DNA from: Actinomycetota bacterium
GTDB lineage: Bacteria; Actinomycetota; Acidimicrobiia; Acidimicrobiales; JAJPHD01
Length of the DNA stretch: 64,000 nt
Assembly: GCA_021325455.1 (NCBI GenBank)
Contig: JAJPHD010000008.1
Span: forward strand, 78,493 to 142,492
Reading direction: 5' to 3'
Within the stretch, counting starts at the first letter, position 1, and each line of letters starts with the position of its first letter. Both the position numbers and the translations under genes were made by a program. Below the pieces are notes generated by a model, which was not told the DNA's origin, ran no database searches, and saw nothing but the letters and a program-made list of their open reading frames with translations. Shown piece by piece: positions 33,786 through 42,325 of the stretch.

Positions 33786-35276
33786 GTGGTCACCCTGCCC
33801 CCCGTCCCCCTGGCGAGCGGCGCCCGCAGGCGCCTGGGCGCCACCCCGGTGGAGATCGGGGACCGGGTGCTGGAGCGGTTGCGGGACGCCTGCCCGGCGG
33901 TGGAGGAGGGGGAGGAGGCCCGCCTGGGAGCCGCCCGGGACTGGTGGCCCCTGTCCCTGCACTGGGCCCGGGAGGGCCTGGTCCCGGCCCTCCCGGGGGC
34001 GGTGGCCCGGCCCGAGAGCACGGCCCAGGTGGCCGGAGTGGTGGCGATCTGCGCCAAGCACGGTGTCCCCGTCACGGTGGTGGCCGGCCGCAGCGGGGTC
34101 TGCGGGGGGGCGGTGCCGGCCTATGGGGGCCTGGCCCTGGACCTGGTGGGGCTGGCGGGCGTGGAGGAGGTCGATGTCCGCTCCCTCCTGGTCCGGGTGG
34201 CGGCCGGCACCTTCGGCCTCGACCTCGAGGGAGCCTTGAGGGAAGGGCACGGCCTGACCCTCGGGCACTGGCCCCAGTCCATCCAGCTGTCCACCGTGGG
34301 GGGCTGGCTGGCCTGCCGATCGGCGGGCCAGTACTCCACCCGTTACGGCAAGATCGAGGACATGGTGACGGGCCTGCAGGTGGTGCTGGCCTCGGGCCAG
34401 GTGGTGGAGACGGGGGGACGGGCACCCCGGGCTGCCACCGGGCCCGACCTCAATCAGTTGTTCGTGGGCAGCGAGGGCACCCTGGGGGTCATCACCAAGG
34501 CCTGGCTCCGGGCCCACCCCCGGCCCCCCTGCGAGCGGATGGGGGCCTGGGGGTTCGCGGCCTTCGACGCCGGCCTGGAGGCCTGTCGCCGGGCCCTGCG
34601 GCGGGGCGCCACCCCTGCGGTCCTGCGCCTCTACGACCGGGCCGAGGCGTCCCGGCACTTCGGGGCCGAGGAGGATGGCGTGCTGATCGCCCTCGACGAG
34701 GGCGATCAGCTGGTGGTGGAGGCGGCCATGACCGTGCTGGCCGAGGAGTGCCGGGCAGCAGGGGGCCGACCCCTCGGCGAGGGCCTGGTGCGGAGGTGGC
34801 TGGAGACCCGCAACGACGTCCCCCCCCTGGCCGCCCTCACCGAGGCCGGGATCGTGGTGGACACCGTCGAGGTGGCGGGGCGCTGGTCGGTGCTGGCGGC
34901 CCTCTACCACCGGGGGACGGAGGCCCTGGCCTCGGTGGAAGGGACGGTGGCGGCCTCCGCCCACCTTTCCCACGCCTACCTGGACGGGGCCTGCCTCTAC
35001 TTCACCTTCGCCGGCCAGGGCCGGGACGACCCCGAATGGGCGGAGGGCTACTACCGGGCGGCCTGGGACGCCATCATGGGCGCCACCTTGAGCTCGGGAG
35101 CGGCCATCAGCCACCACCACGGCATCGGGCTGAACCGGGGCCGGTTCCTCGCCGCCGGCCTGGGGCCGGCCTTCCCCGTGCTGGTGAGGCTCAAGGAGGC
35201 CCTCGACCCGGCGGGGATCCTCAACCCGGGCAAGCTGGGCCTCCCCTCGCGCTTCGGGCCACTGCCGTGGCCATGA
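33786..35276 (+). CDS. FAD-linked oxidase, alkyl-DHAP synthase-like
   Basis: A 496-residue protein of the PCMH/VAO flavoprotein family. The FAD-binding domain has VVAGRSGVCGGAVPAYGGLA, and GHWPQSIQLSTVGGWLACR with SAGQYSTRYGKIEDMVTG is the signature shared with alkyldihydroxyacetonephosphate synthase (ether-lipid synthesis) and mycobacterial Rv2251-type proteins. The C-terminus has the HHHGIGLNRGRFL motif near residue 440. True ADPS needs acyl-DHAP; whether this one makes an ether bond or oxidises a hydroxy acid is open. The location between glpD and a glycerol kinase-like gene supports a glycerol-phosphate substrate. GTG start. Confidence 0.8.
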   Translation: MVTLPPVPLASGARRRLGATPVEIGDRVLERLRDACPAVEEGEEARLGAARDWWPLSLHWAREGLVPALPGAVARPESTAQVAGVVAICAKHGVPVTVVAGRSGVCGGAVPAYGGLALDLVGLAGVEEVDVRSLLVRVAAGTFGLDLEGALREGHGLTLGHWPQSIQLSTVGGWLACRSAGQYSTRYGKIEDMVTGLQVVLASGQVVETGGRAPRAATGPDLNQLFVGSEGTLGVITKAWLRAHPRPPCERMGAWGFAAFDAGLEACRRALRRGATPAVLRLYDRAEASRHFGAEEDGVLIALDEGDQLVVEAAMTVLAEECRAAGGRPLGEGLVRRWLETRNDVPPLAALTEAGIVVDTVEVAGRWSVLAALYHRGTEALASVEGTVAASAHLSHAYLDGACLYFTFAGQGRDDPEWAEGYYRAAWDAIMGATLSSGAAISHHHGIGLNRGRFLAAGLGPAFPVLVRLKEALDPAGILNPGKLGLPSRFGPLPWP

Positions 35277-35352
35277 CGGGTGAGCGGACAGGAGAGGTGG
35301 AGGGCAGGGAGCTGCCTTTCGCCAAGGAGCGGGTCAGGAAGGACCGAGGAAC

Positions 35353-36819
35353 ATGAGCATCCTGGTGGTTGACGCCGGCACCAGCGGCGTGCGGGGGGCC
35401 GTCGTCGAGGGGGACGGGACGGTGAGCCACACCGTCCACCGGCGGGTGCCGCCCAGCTCCCCTGCTCCCGGGTTCGTGGAGTTGGACGCCCGGGTGCTGG
35501 CGGAGGCGGCGCTGGAGGTGGCAAGCGAGGCGCTCTCGGCGGGCGGCCCGGTGGAGGCGGTGGGGATCGCCAACCAGCGGGCCACCACCATCGTGTGGGA
35601 CCGGGCCACCGGGGAGCCGGTGGGGCCGGGCATCAGCTGGCAGGACCTGCGCACGGCCGGGATGTGCCTCAGCCTGGCAGCCCAGGGGATCCGCCTCGCA
35701 CCCAGCGTGTCGGCCACCAAGCTGGCCATGCTGCTCGACCTGTCCGACCCCGACCGGTCCCGGGACCTGTGCTTCGGGACCGTGGAGACCTGGCTGGCCT
35801 GGACCCTCTCCAAGGGGTCTGTCCACGTGACCGACGCCACCAACGCGGGGGTGACCGGCCTGGTGGAGGGGGAGACGCCGGTGTGGTCGGAGCGCATCCT
35901 GGCCGCCCTGCGCATACCGGCCTCGGTCCTGCCCACCATCGTCGACTCCTCGGGGCCGGTGGGCGAGGCCACCGCCCTGCCGGGGGCGCCCCCCATCACC
36001 GGGCTGGCGGGTGACCAGCAGGCGTCGCTGGTGGGCCAGGGCTGCACCAGGCCGGGGCTGGCCAAGGCCACCTTCGGCACGGGCGGGATGCTGGACCAGT
36101 GCACCGGGGAGGGCCGGCCCGGCTTCGACACCCGCGGCGAAGGAGGGTGCTTCCCCATCGTGGCGTGGCGCCGGCAAGGGAGGTTGCGCTGGGGGGTCGA
36201 GGCCGTCATGCTCACCGCCGGCACGGCCGTGGACTGGCTGGTGGACGACCTCGGCATCCTGGGCTCGGCGGCCGAGTCCGATGCCGTGGCCGCTTCCTGC
36301 CCCGACACCGGGGACGTGTGGTTCGTGCCGTCCCTCCTGGGGCTGGGCACGCCGGTGTGGGACTTCGGCGCCCGGGGGCTCCTGATCGGCCTGACCAGGG
36401 GGACGGGACGACCCGAGGTGGTGCGGGCGGTGCTAGAAGGGGTGGCTCATCGGGGAGCCGACCTCGTGGAGGCGGCAGAGAGGGACTCGGGGTTGCCCAT
36501 CGCTTCGGTCAGGGTTGATGGAGGGATGAGCGCCAACGACACGTTCCTCCAGCTCCTGGCCGACGCCACCAGCCGGCCCGTCGAGGTGTCGCCGGTGCTG
36601 GAGGCGACGACCCTGGGGGCGGCCTACCTGGCCGGCATGGCCGTGGGCACCTGGTCGGACGAGGAGGAGGTGGCCGAGGCCTGGTCGCCCCGGAAGGTGG
36701 TCGAGCCCTACCAGGGACCGGGTGCGGAATCCCGGGCCCGGGCCGCCAGGGAGAGGTGGCTGGAAGCCCGGTCCCGGGCCGAGCGCACCGTGCCGGAGCT
36801 GTCAGCCCTGGAGTTCTGA
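35353..36819 (+). CDS. FGGY family carbohydrate kinase, second GlpK-like
   Basis: A 488-residue FGGY kinase. VVDAGTSGVRGAVVEGDG, IGIANQRATTIVWDRATGEP and ISWQDLRTAGMCLSLAAQGI align with the GlpK motifs but with less identity than the copy at 21894. GLAGDQQASLVGQGCTRPGL, FGTGGMLDQCTG and VPSLLGLGTPVWDFGARGLL follow in order, and the ATP site is VRVDGGMSANDTFLQLLADA. ATG 35353 has AGGAA upstream. The substrate may be glycerol, dihydroxyacetone or another triol; the cluster with glpD makes a C3 substrate likely. Confidence 0.85.
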   Translation: MSILVVDAGTSGVRGAVVEGDGTVSHTVHRRVPPSSPAPGFVELDARVLAEAALEVASEALSAGGPVEAVGIANQRATTIVWDRATGEPVGPGISWQDLRTAGMCLSLAAQGIRLAPSVSATKLAMLLDLSDPDRSRDLCFGTVETWLAWTLSKGSVHVTDATNAGVTGLVEGETPVWSERILAALRIPASVLPTIVDSSGPVGEATALPGAPPITGLAGDQQASLVGQGCTRPGLAKATFGTGGMLDQCTGEGRPGFDTRGEGGCFPIVAWRRQGRLRWGVEAVMLTAGTAVDWLVDDLGILGSAAESDAVAASCPDTGDVWFVPSLLGLGTPVWDFGARGLLIGLTRGTGRPEVVRAVLEGVAHRGADLVEAAERDSGLPIASVRVDGGMSANDTFLQLLADATSRPVEVSPVLEATTLGAAYLAGMAVGTWSDEEEVAEAWSPRKVVEPYQGPGAESRARAARERWLEARSRAERTVPELSALEF

Positions 36820-36871
36820 GGACCAGCTTGGACGCCCCCGGCCCCGGGCAGCTGGGTACGATGGATGGCGC

Positions 36872-38737
36872 ATGGGGTTGACAAGCTTCCGGGCCTTTGG
36901 CCACCGCCATGATGCGGGGAGGCAGGCCGCCCTGGCCACGGTCTGCGCCGTGCTGTTCCTCACCTTCTTGGACAACACGATCGTGGCCGCAGCCATGGCC
37001 GACATCTACTCCACCCTGCACGCCGGGGTGTCCCAGCTGCAGTGGATCGTGGACGGCTACGCCCTGGCCTTTGCCGCCTTGATGCTCACGGGCGGCACCC
37101 TCGGCGACCTGTTCGGGCGCAAGTCGGTGATGCTCTCCGGGGTAGCCATCTTCTGCGCCGGCTCGATCCTGGCCGCCCTGGCGCCCAGCAGCTCGGTGCT
37201 GATCGGGGCCCGGGTCATCATGGGCCTCGGCGCCGCCGCTTCGGAGCCCGGCACCCTGTCGGTCATCCGCCACCTGTACCCCGAGCGCCGGGCCCGGGCC
37301 CGGGCCATCGGCGGCTGGGCGGCCGTCTCGGGCACGGCCCTGGCCCTCGGCCCCGTGATCGGGGGCGCCATCGTAGGGTTCTCCAGCTGGCGGGGCATCT
37401 TCTGGTTCAACCTGGGCTTCGGGGTGCTGGCCATCATCGCCGCCGCCCTTACGGTGCCCGAGACCTCCGACCCCGAGGGCAGGCACCTGGACCCGGCCGG
37501 CCTGGCCCTCGGCGGTGGGGCCATCGCCGTGGGGACCTATGCCGCCATCGAGGGGGAGGCGGTGGGGTACACGACCTGGTGGGTCGTCCTGGCCTTCGTC
37601 TGCGCCATCCTGGCCATCCTGGCCTTCCCCCGGGTGGAGAGGATGGTGAGGAGCCCCGTCCTCTCACCGGGGCTGTTCCGCAACCGCAGCTTCACGGGGG
37701 CCAACTGGGGCGCCTTCGCTGTCTTCTTCGGCATCTTCGCCATCTTCTTCTTCGTGCTCCTCTACCTGGAGGTGATCGTCAGCACCTCCGCCTACAAGAC
37801 GGTGATCGAGTTCCTGCCCATGGCCGTGGGCATGATCGCCGCCTCGGCGCTCACCGGGTTCTGGGTGGCCAAGGTGGGGCCGCGCCTGCCCATGGCCACC
37901 GGGTGCCTGCTGGGCGGCGCCGGCCTGCTCCTGACGGACGCCTACATCGGGCCCCACGTGGGCTTCGCCACCATGGCCTGGACCCTCGCCATCGCCGGCA
38001 TCGGCTTCGGGATGGCCATCGTGCCCGCCACCTCCGCCGCCCTCTCGGCCGTCCGCCCCGAGCGCTCGGGCATGGCGGCCTCCGTCACCAACACCAGCCG
38101 GGAGCTGGGAGCGGTCATCGGGGTGGCCTGCCTGGGAGCGGTGGTGGACTCACAGCTCACCGGGCACCTGGCCGCCTCCCTCAAGAAGCTGGGCCTGCCC
38201 CCCAACCTGCAGAGCTTCATCATCACCTCGGTCACCTCCGGTGGCCTGAGCAGCAAGTCCTCCGTAGCCAAGGCGCAGAAGAGCTTCGGCCACATCGTGA
38301 CCCAGGTCATCAACGCCGCCTACGGCGCCTTCTACGCCGGCATCAACGTGGCCCTGCTGCTCTCGGCGGCCCTCATCCTGTCAGCCGCCGTGGTGGCGAT
38401 CGTGATGGTGCACCGCCGCCCGGCCCCGCTGGAGGAAGCGGCCGGCGCCCTGGACCTGGCCGTCGCAGGGGACGGGGTGGAAGGACCAGCGGGCGGCCCG
38501 GAGAGCGATGGCGGTCCCCGGCCCCGCACAGAGGCGGAGGTCGGCGCTCGCCCTTCCCTCCGGCGCCACGAGCGTCCCCGGTCCCGTCTGCGACGAGGCC
38601 CGGGGCGCCCACGGCGACGCCGGCGTCACGGGGTGGCCCGGGGGTCGGGGGAGCTGGCCCCGAATGGGCACGGACCTCCCGGCGGAGGGCAAGGAAGGCT
38701 GCGCCGGCTGGTGCGGCCCCGACGGGATCGGGGCTGA
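36872..38737 (+). CDS. MFS drug efflux transporter, DHA2 (14-helix) type
   Basis: A 621-residue major facilitator. Helix one has the DHA2 motif FLTFLDNTIVAAAMADIYST, then WIVDGYALAFAALMLTGGTL and GDLFGRKSVMLSGV (motif A). Helix five carries the antiporter motif ALGPVIGGAIVGFSSWRGIF. About 14 hydrophobic segments reach residue 520. The final 100 residues are a basic, Gly/Arg-rich, probably disordered tail that is not part of the family. ATG 36872 is chosen over the frame's earlier codons because helix one follows about 24 residues later. Substrate unknown. Confidence 0.88.
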   Translation: MGLTSFRAFGHRHDAGRQAALATVCAVLFLTFLDNTIVAAAMADIYSTLHAGVSQLQWIVDGYALAFAALMLTGGTLGDLFGRKSVMLSGVAIFCAGSILAALAPSSSVLIGARVIMGLGAAASEPGTLSVIRHLYPERRARARAIGGWAAVSGTALALGPVIGGAIVGFSSWRGIFWFNLGFGVLAIIAAALTVPETSDPEGRHLDPAGLALGGGAIAVGTYAAIEGEAVGYTTWWVVLAFVCAILAILAFPRVERMVRSPVLSPGLFRNRSFTGANWGAFAVFFGIFAIFFFVLLYLEVIVSTSAYKTVIEFLPMAVGMIAASALTGFWVAKVGPRLPMATGCLLGGAGLLLTDAYIGPHVGFATMAWTLAIAGIGFGMAIVPATSAALSAVRPERSGMAASVTNTSRELGAVIGVACLGAVVDSQLTGHLAASLKKLGLPPNLQSFIITSVTSGGLSSKSSVAKAQKSFGHIVTQVINAAYGAFYAGINVALLLSAALILSAAVVAIVMVHRRPAPLEEAAGALDLAVAGDGVEGPAGGPESDGGPRPRTEAEVGARPSLRRHERPRSRLRRGPGRPRRRRRHGVARGSGELAPNGHGPPGGGQGRLRRLVRPRRDRG

Positions 38738-38781
38738 GCGACGCCGAGCCGGCTCCGCCGGCCTCGGGACCCAGCCAGGGA

Positions 38782-41145
38782 CTACAGGACCCGGGCGGTG
38801 GCTCGCCGCCCGGGGAGCTTGACCACCTCGATGGCGTTGGGCAGCTGCTCCTTGATGTCGCTGGCATGGGTGACGACCAGGACCTGGCGGAACCGCCCCC
38901 GCAGCCGCTCCAGGGCCAGCAGCATCCGCTCTTTGCGCTCGTCGTCCAAGGGGCCGAAAACCTCGTCCAGCACGAGCAGCCCCACGGCGCCGCCGGACTG
39001 GAAGCGGACCTGCTCGCTTATGGCGACGCGCAGGGCCAGGTTGGCCAGGTCGGTCTCCGAGCCCGAGAAGCGGCGCATCCCGTAGCTGGTCCCCTGGTCG
39101 CGTATCTGGATCTCGTAGGTCTCCGGGTCCACCTCCAGCTGGTCGTACTCGTGGTCGGTGAGCTCGGCGAAGAGCTCTCCCGCCTGGGCCGACAGGCGCG
39201 GCCCCACCGTGGCCACCACGGTGTTGCGAAATGCCCCCAGAAGCTCGGCCGTCCTGCCCAGGTGGCGGCTCTCGTCAGCCAGGTCCCCCAGGCGGCGGTG
39301 CTGGGCCTGAGCCTCCTCCAGGCGGGCCTCGGCTCCCTGGAGGGCGGCCTGGGCCCGGGCCAGGCCGAGCTGGGCCTCCTGGGCCGCCGAGGCAGCCCGT
39401 CCTGCTTCCTCCCGGGCCAGCCGGTACGCCTCCCGAGCCGCCTCCAGGTCCTGGGGGCGGAAGCCGAGCCCCCGCACCTCCTCCCGCAACCCCTCGACTT
39501 GCTCCTCGAGGTCCTCCGTCCGGTGAGCCAGGTCCTCCAGCTCCCGGCGAACGGCGGGCCTGCGCTCCAGCCTCCCCCGGATCCGTGCCGCCTCGGCAGC
39601 AGCCGCCCTGCCCCGGGCAAGCTCGCCGGCCAGGTGGGCCCGGTAGCCGGAGAGGCGCTCCACCAAGCGGTCCAGCTCCCCGCCGGAGGCTTCGGCCGGC
39701 GGCAGGCCGGGACCGCCCAGGTTGGCAGCGGCCATCGACGCCAGGTCGACAGCGGTCGCCGCCGACATGGCCCGGTCCAACCGCTCCCGGGCATCATCCC
39801 GGCGCTGCCTGGCTGACTCGTAGGCCGCCTGCAGGCGTCTCGCCTCCTCCAGGGCGGACAGTGCCTCCGCCGCCTGGCGTTCGGCCTCGGAGGCGCGCTG
39901 GCGGGCTTCTCCCAAGCGGCTCAGAAGGGAGCCCAGCTCGGCCTCGGCCTCATCCAGCTCGGCCGCCCGGTGGGCCCGGACCTCCTCGAAGGCCGCTCCC
40001 AGGGCCTGGCCACACAGGGGACAGCTCGCCTCGCCCGAGAGCCCCGCCGCCTTGGCCACGGCCTCCTCGGCCCGCTGGCGCGCCGCTCGGGCCGACCCGA
40101 TGCGGCCCTCCAGCTCGGCCACCGCCTGGCGAGCGACCTCCGCCTGCCGGGCCGCCTGGCCAACAGCCTCCTCGTCGGGACGGGCGGGCGGCGCCGGCAC
40201 GGCGCCCGCCGCCGAGCCCAGCTCGGTGGCCGCCACCAGCACGGCGTCGACCAGCGGGAGGGCTGCCTCCAGCTCCTGCAGCGCCGCCCCCTGGGTCTCC
40301 AGGACAGCGAGGCGCTCCTCCTCCCCGGCCAGCTGGCGGTCCTCGCCGACCAGCTGCTGCTGGCGGCACCTGGCCTTGTCGAGTTCGTCCTTGGCCCGCT
40401 TCCCCTGCTCGACCAGGCGCTCCCAGTGCCGGCCCAGGTGGTCCAGGCGGTCCCGCTCCGCCTCCGCCCTGGCCTGCTCCTCAGCTGCACCGGCTGCCGC
40501 CTTGGCTCGCTCCTCGGCCCGCCCACTGGCCTCCTCGACCTGCAGGCGGTGGGCAGCGAGCTCTTCCTCCAGCTGGGACAGGTCGGCGAGCATCCCCCGC
40601 AGCCGGTCCACCTCCTCCCGACGGGCCCGGGCGTCCCTGCGGGCCTGGTCCCGTGCCGTGTCAAGAGGGGTGATGCCGAGGAGGCCCAGCACGAGGTCCC
40701 TGCGCTCCTGGGGCCTGCGCTCCGAGAAGGCGGCCAACTGGCGCTGCTCGGCAAAGACCGAGGCCCGGAAGGCGTCATCGTCCACCCCCAGGACGGAGTG
40801 CACGTAGCGGCCCGTGTCGCGTACCCCCTCGGTCACCTGGGAACCGTCGGCCCAGGCCTCGGCCCGGGCCGTTGAGGCCACCCCTGACAGCGTGCGGCGC
40901 ACCAGGTAGAGGTGCCCCTCGTGCTCGAACTCCAGCTCGGCCACGCAGTCGGAGTTCACCCCCGAGGTCCGCACCTCATCCTTGGGGGTGCGGGCCACCC
41001 CCCACAAGGCCCAGAGGAACGACTCCAACAGGGTGGACTTCCCCGAGCCGTTGGGCCCGTAGATGCCCACCAGCCCCGGGGGGATATCGAGGTCCAGCTC
41101 CTCGTAGACCCGGTAATGGCGGAGGTAGAGATGGGTGACCCTCAC
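38782..41145 (-). CDS. sbcC: SbcC/Rad50-type ATPase of the nuclease operon
   Basis: A 787-residue SMC-like ATPase. Walker A is IYGPNGSGKSTLLESFLWAL at residues 28-47, the zinc hook SCPLCGQALG lies near 375 between two long coiled coils, the signature SGSETDLANLALRVAIS is near 690 and Walker B (VGLLVLDEVFGPLDDERKER) near 725. It is short for SbcC because the coiled coils are brief, closer to archaeal Rad50. GTG 41145 has GGAGG with good spacing. It is the last gene of the nurA-herA-sbcD-sbcC operon, 46 bases past sbcD. The pair should process DNA ends and hairpins. Confidence 0.94.
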   Translation of the reverse strand: MRVTHLYLRHYRVYEELDLDIPPGLVGIYGPNGSGKSTLLESFLWALWGVARTPKDEVRTSGVNSDCVAELEFEHEGHLYLVRRTLSGVASTARAEAWADGSQVTEGVRDTGRYVHSVLGVDDDAFRASVFAEQRQLAAFSERRPQERRDLVLGLLGITPLDTARDQARRDARARREEVDRLRGMLADLSQLEEELAAHRLQVEEASGRAEERAKAAAGAAEEQARAEAERDRLDHLGRHWERLVEQGKRAKDELDKARCRQQQLVGEDRQLAGEEERLAVLETQGAALQELEAALPLVDAVLVAATELGSAAGAVPAPPARPDEEAVGQAARQAEVARQAVAELEGRIGSARAARQRAEEAVAKAAGLSGEASCPLCGQALGAAFEEVRAHRAAELDEAEAELGSLLSRLGEARQRASEAERQAAEALSALEEARRLQAAYESARQRRDDARERLDRAMSAATAVDLASMAAANLGGPGLPPAEASGGELDRLVERLSGYRAHLAGELARGRAAAAEAARIRGRLERRPAVRRELEDLAHRTEDLEEQVEGLREEVRGLGFRPQDLEAAREAYRLAREEAGRAASAAQEAQLGLARAQAALQGAEARLEEAQAQHRRLGDLADESRHLGRTAELLGAFRNTVVATVGPRLSAQAGELFAELTDHEYDQLEVDPETYEIQIRDQGTSYGMRRFSGSETDLANLALRVAISEQVRFQSGGAVGLLVLDEVFGPLDDERKERMLLALERLRGRFRQVLVVTHASDIKEQLPNAIEVVKLPGRRATARVL

Positions 41146-41191
41146 GGGCCACCTCCGCTTGCCCCGGCCTCGGGGCGGAGCCTGGCGGTTC

Positions 41192-42307
41192 TCACCGGCT
41201 TCCCTCCACGGCCCTGCCCAGGTACTCCCGGCCCAGCCGGTCGATCCGGTCACGGTCGTACCCGGTCAGGTCCTGGCCTCGCACGTACCTGGCCCATTGG
41301 GCAGGCATGGCGTCCAGCTCGGGCAGCTGCACGTTGGCTTCCACCCCGGCGAACTGGGGCTCCAGCCGGCAGACCAGCGCGTCCCGGTGGGCCTCGCGGA
41401 TGGCGTCGGCGGGCAGCAGCCGATAGGCCTCGGGGTCCACCCCCTCCAGGTAGAGCCGGGCCACGGCACCGGGGGGGACCTCGGAGACCCGCTCCAGCAC
41501 CGCCTGAGCCAGCTCGTCCGGCCCCAGGCCGAGGGCCTCCACGGTGGGCAGGGTGACGAGGGGGCGCTGGCCCGTCAGGGGCAGGTGACGGCACACCCCG
41601 GTGTCGGTGTCGAGGGTGATGACGCCCTTCTCCCGGTCCGGCTCGTCCCCGAAGCTGAAGGTGTCGGTGGATCCCGCGTACCACATGCCCGGCCGCACCT
41701 GGGTGTGGACGTGGTAATGGCCGAGGAGGACCAGGTCGGCCCGTATGGACCCGGCATCGACCTCGATCTCGTTGATGTCGGCGTGACGGGGCTCGACCTG
41801 GGGAAGCCGGGGATGGGTGAGCAGCAGGTTGACCCGGTCCAGGCTCCGGGAGCGGTCCGCCTCGTCCAGAGCCTCCAGGGTGGCCTCCACCGTCAGCATC
41901 TGGGGGACGGCGTGGACCACCAGGCCGGGGAGCTCTATCCGCTCGTAGGCCAGTCGGTGGGCGAAGTGGAACATGGGGAAGGCGTCGGCCAGGGCGGAGT
42001 AGGGGCTGCCGGTGCCTGGCAACCGGGGGGTGTCGTGGTTGCCGCTTATGACCACCGCCACCCGGCCGTGGTCCCGGATCCGGGCCAGCGCCCTCTGGGC
42101 CACGCGAAAGGACCTGTACGTGGGCCTCGGGTGGTCGAAGATGTCGCCCAGCCAGATCACCAGGTCGGGCTCCTGGGCCAGGGCCAGGTCCACGGCGGCC
42201 TCGAAGGAGACCTCGAAGTCCCGTTCGCGCTGATTGACCCCCTCCGGGGTGGTCGCCGGGTAGTAGGAACGTCCCAGGTGGGCGTCGCCCAGGGCAGCGA
42301 CAAGCAC
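41192..42307 (-). CDS. sbcD: SbcD/Mre11-type DNA exonuclease
   Basis: A 371-residue calcineurin-like phosphoesterase. All Mre11 metal motifs are seen: LGDAHLGRSYYP (GDxHLG) near residue 7, VIWLGDIFDHPRPT near 50, VVISGNHDTPRLPG near 87, LLLTHPRLPQVEP and VLLGHYHVHTQVRPGMWYAG near 190-200. The C-terminal capping region (residues 240-371) differs from the E. coli type. It acts with SbcC as a 3'-5' exonuclease and endonuclease on double-strand ends. It starts 18 bases past the herA stop. Confidence 0.94.
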   Translation of the reverse strand: MLVAALGDAHLGRSYYPATTPEGVNQRERDFEVSFEAAVDLALAQEPDLVIWLGDIFDHPRPTYRSFRVAQRALARIRDHGRVAVVISGNHDTPRLPGTGSPYSALADAFPMFHFAHRLAYERIELPGLVVHAVPQMLTVEATLEALDEADRSRSLDRVNLLLTHPRLPQVEPRHADINEIEVDAGSIRADLVLLGHYHVHTQVRPGMWYAGSTDTFSFGDEPDREKGVITLDTDTGVCRHLPLTGQRPLVTLPTVEALGLGPDELAQAVLERVSEVPPGAVARLYLEGVDPEAYRLLPADAIREAHRDALVCRLEPQFAGVEANVQLPELDAMPAQWARYVRGQDLTGYDRDRIDRLGREYLGRAVEGSR

Positions 42308-42325
42308 AGCAGCTCCCTCCCTCGG

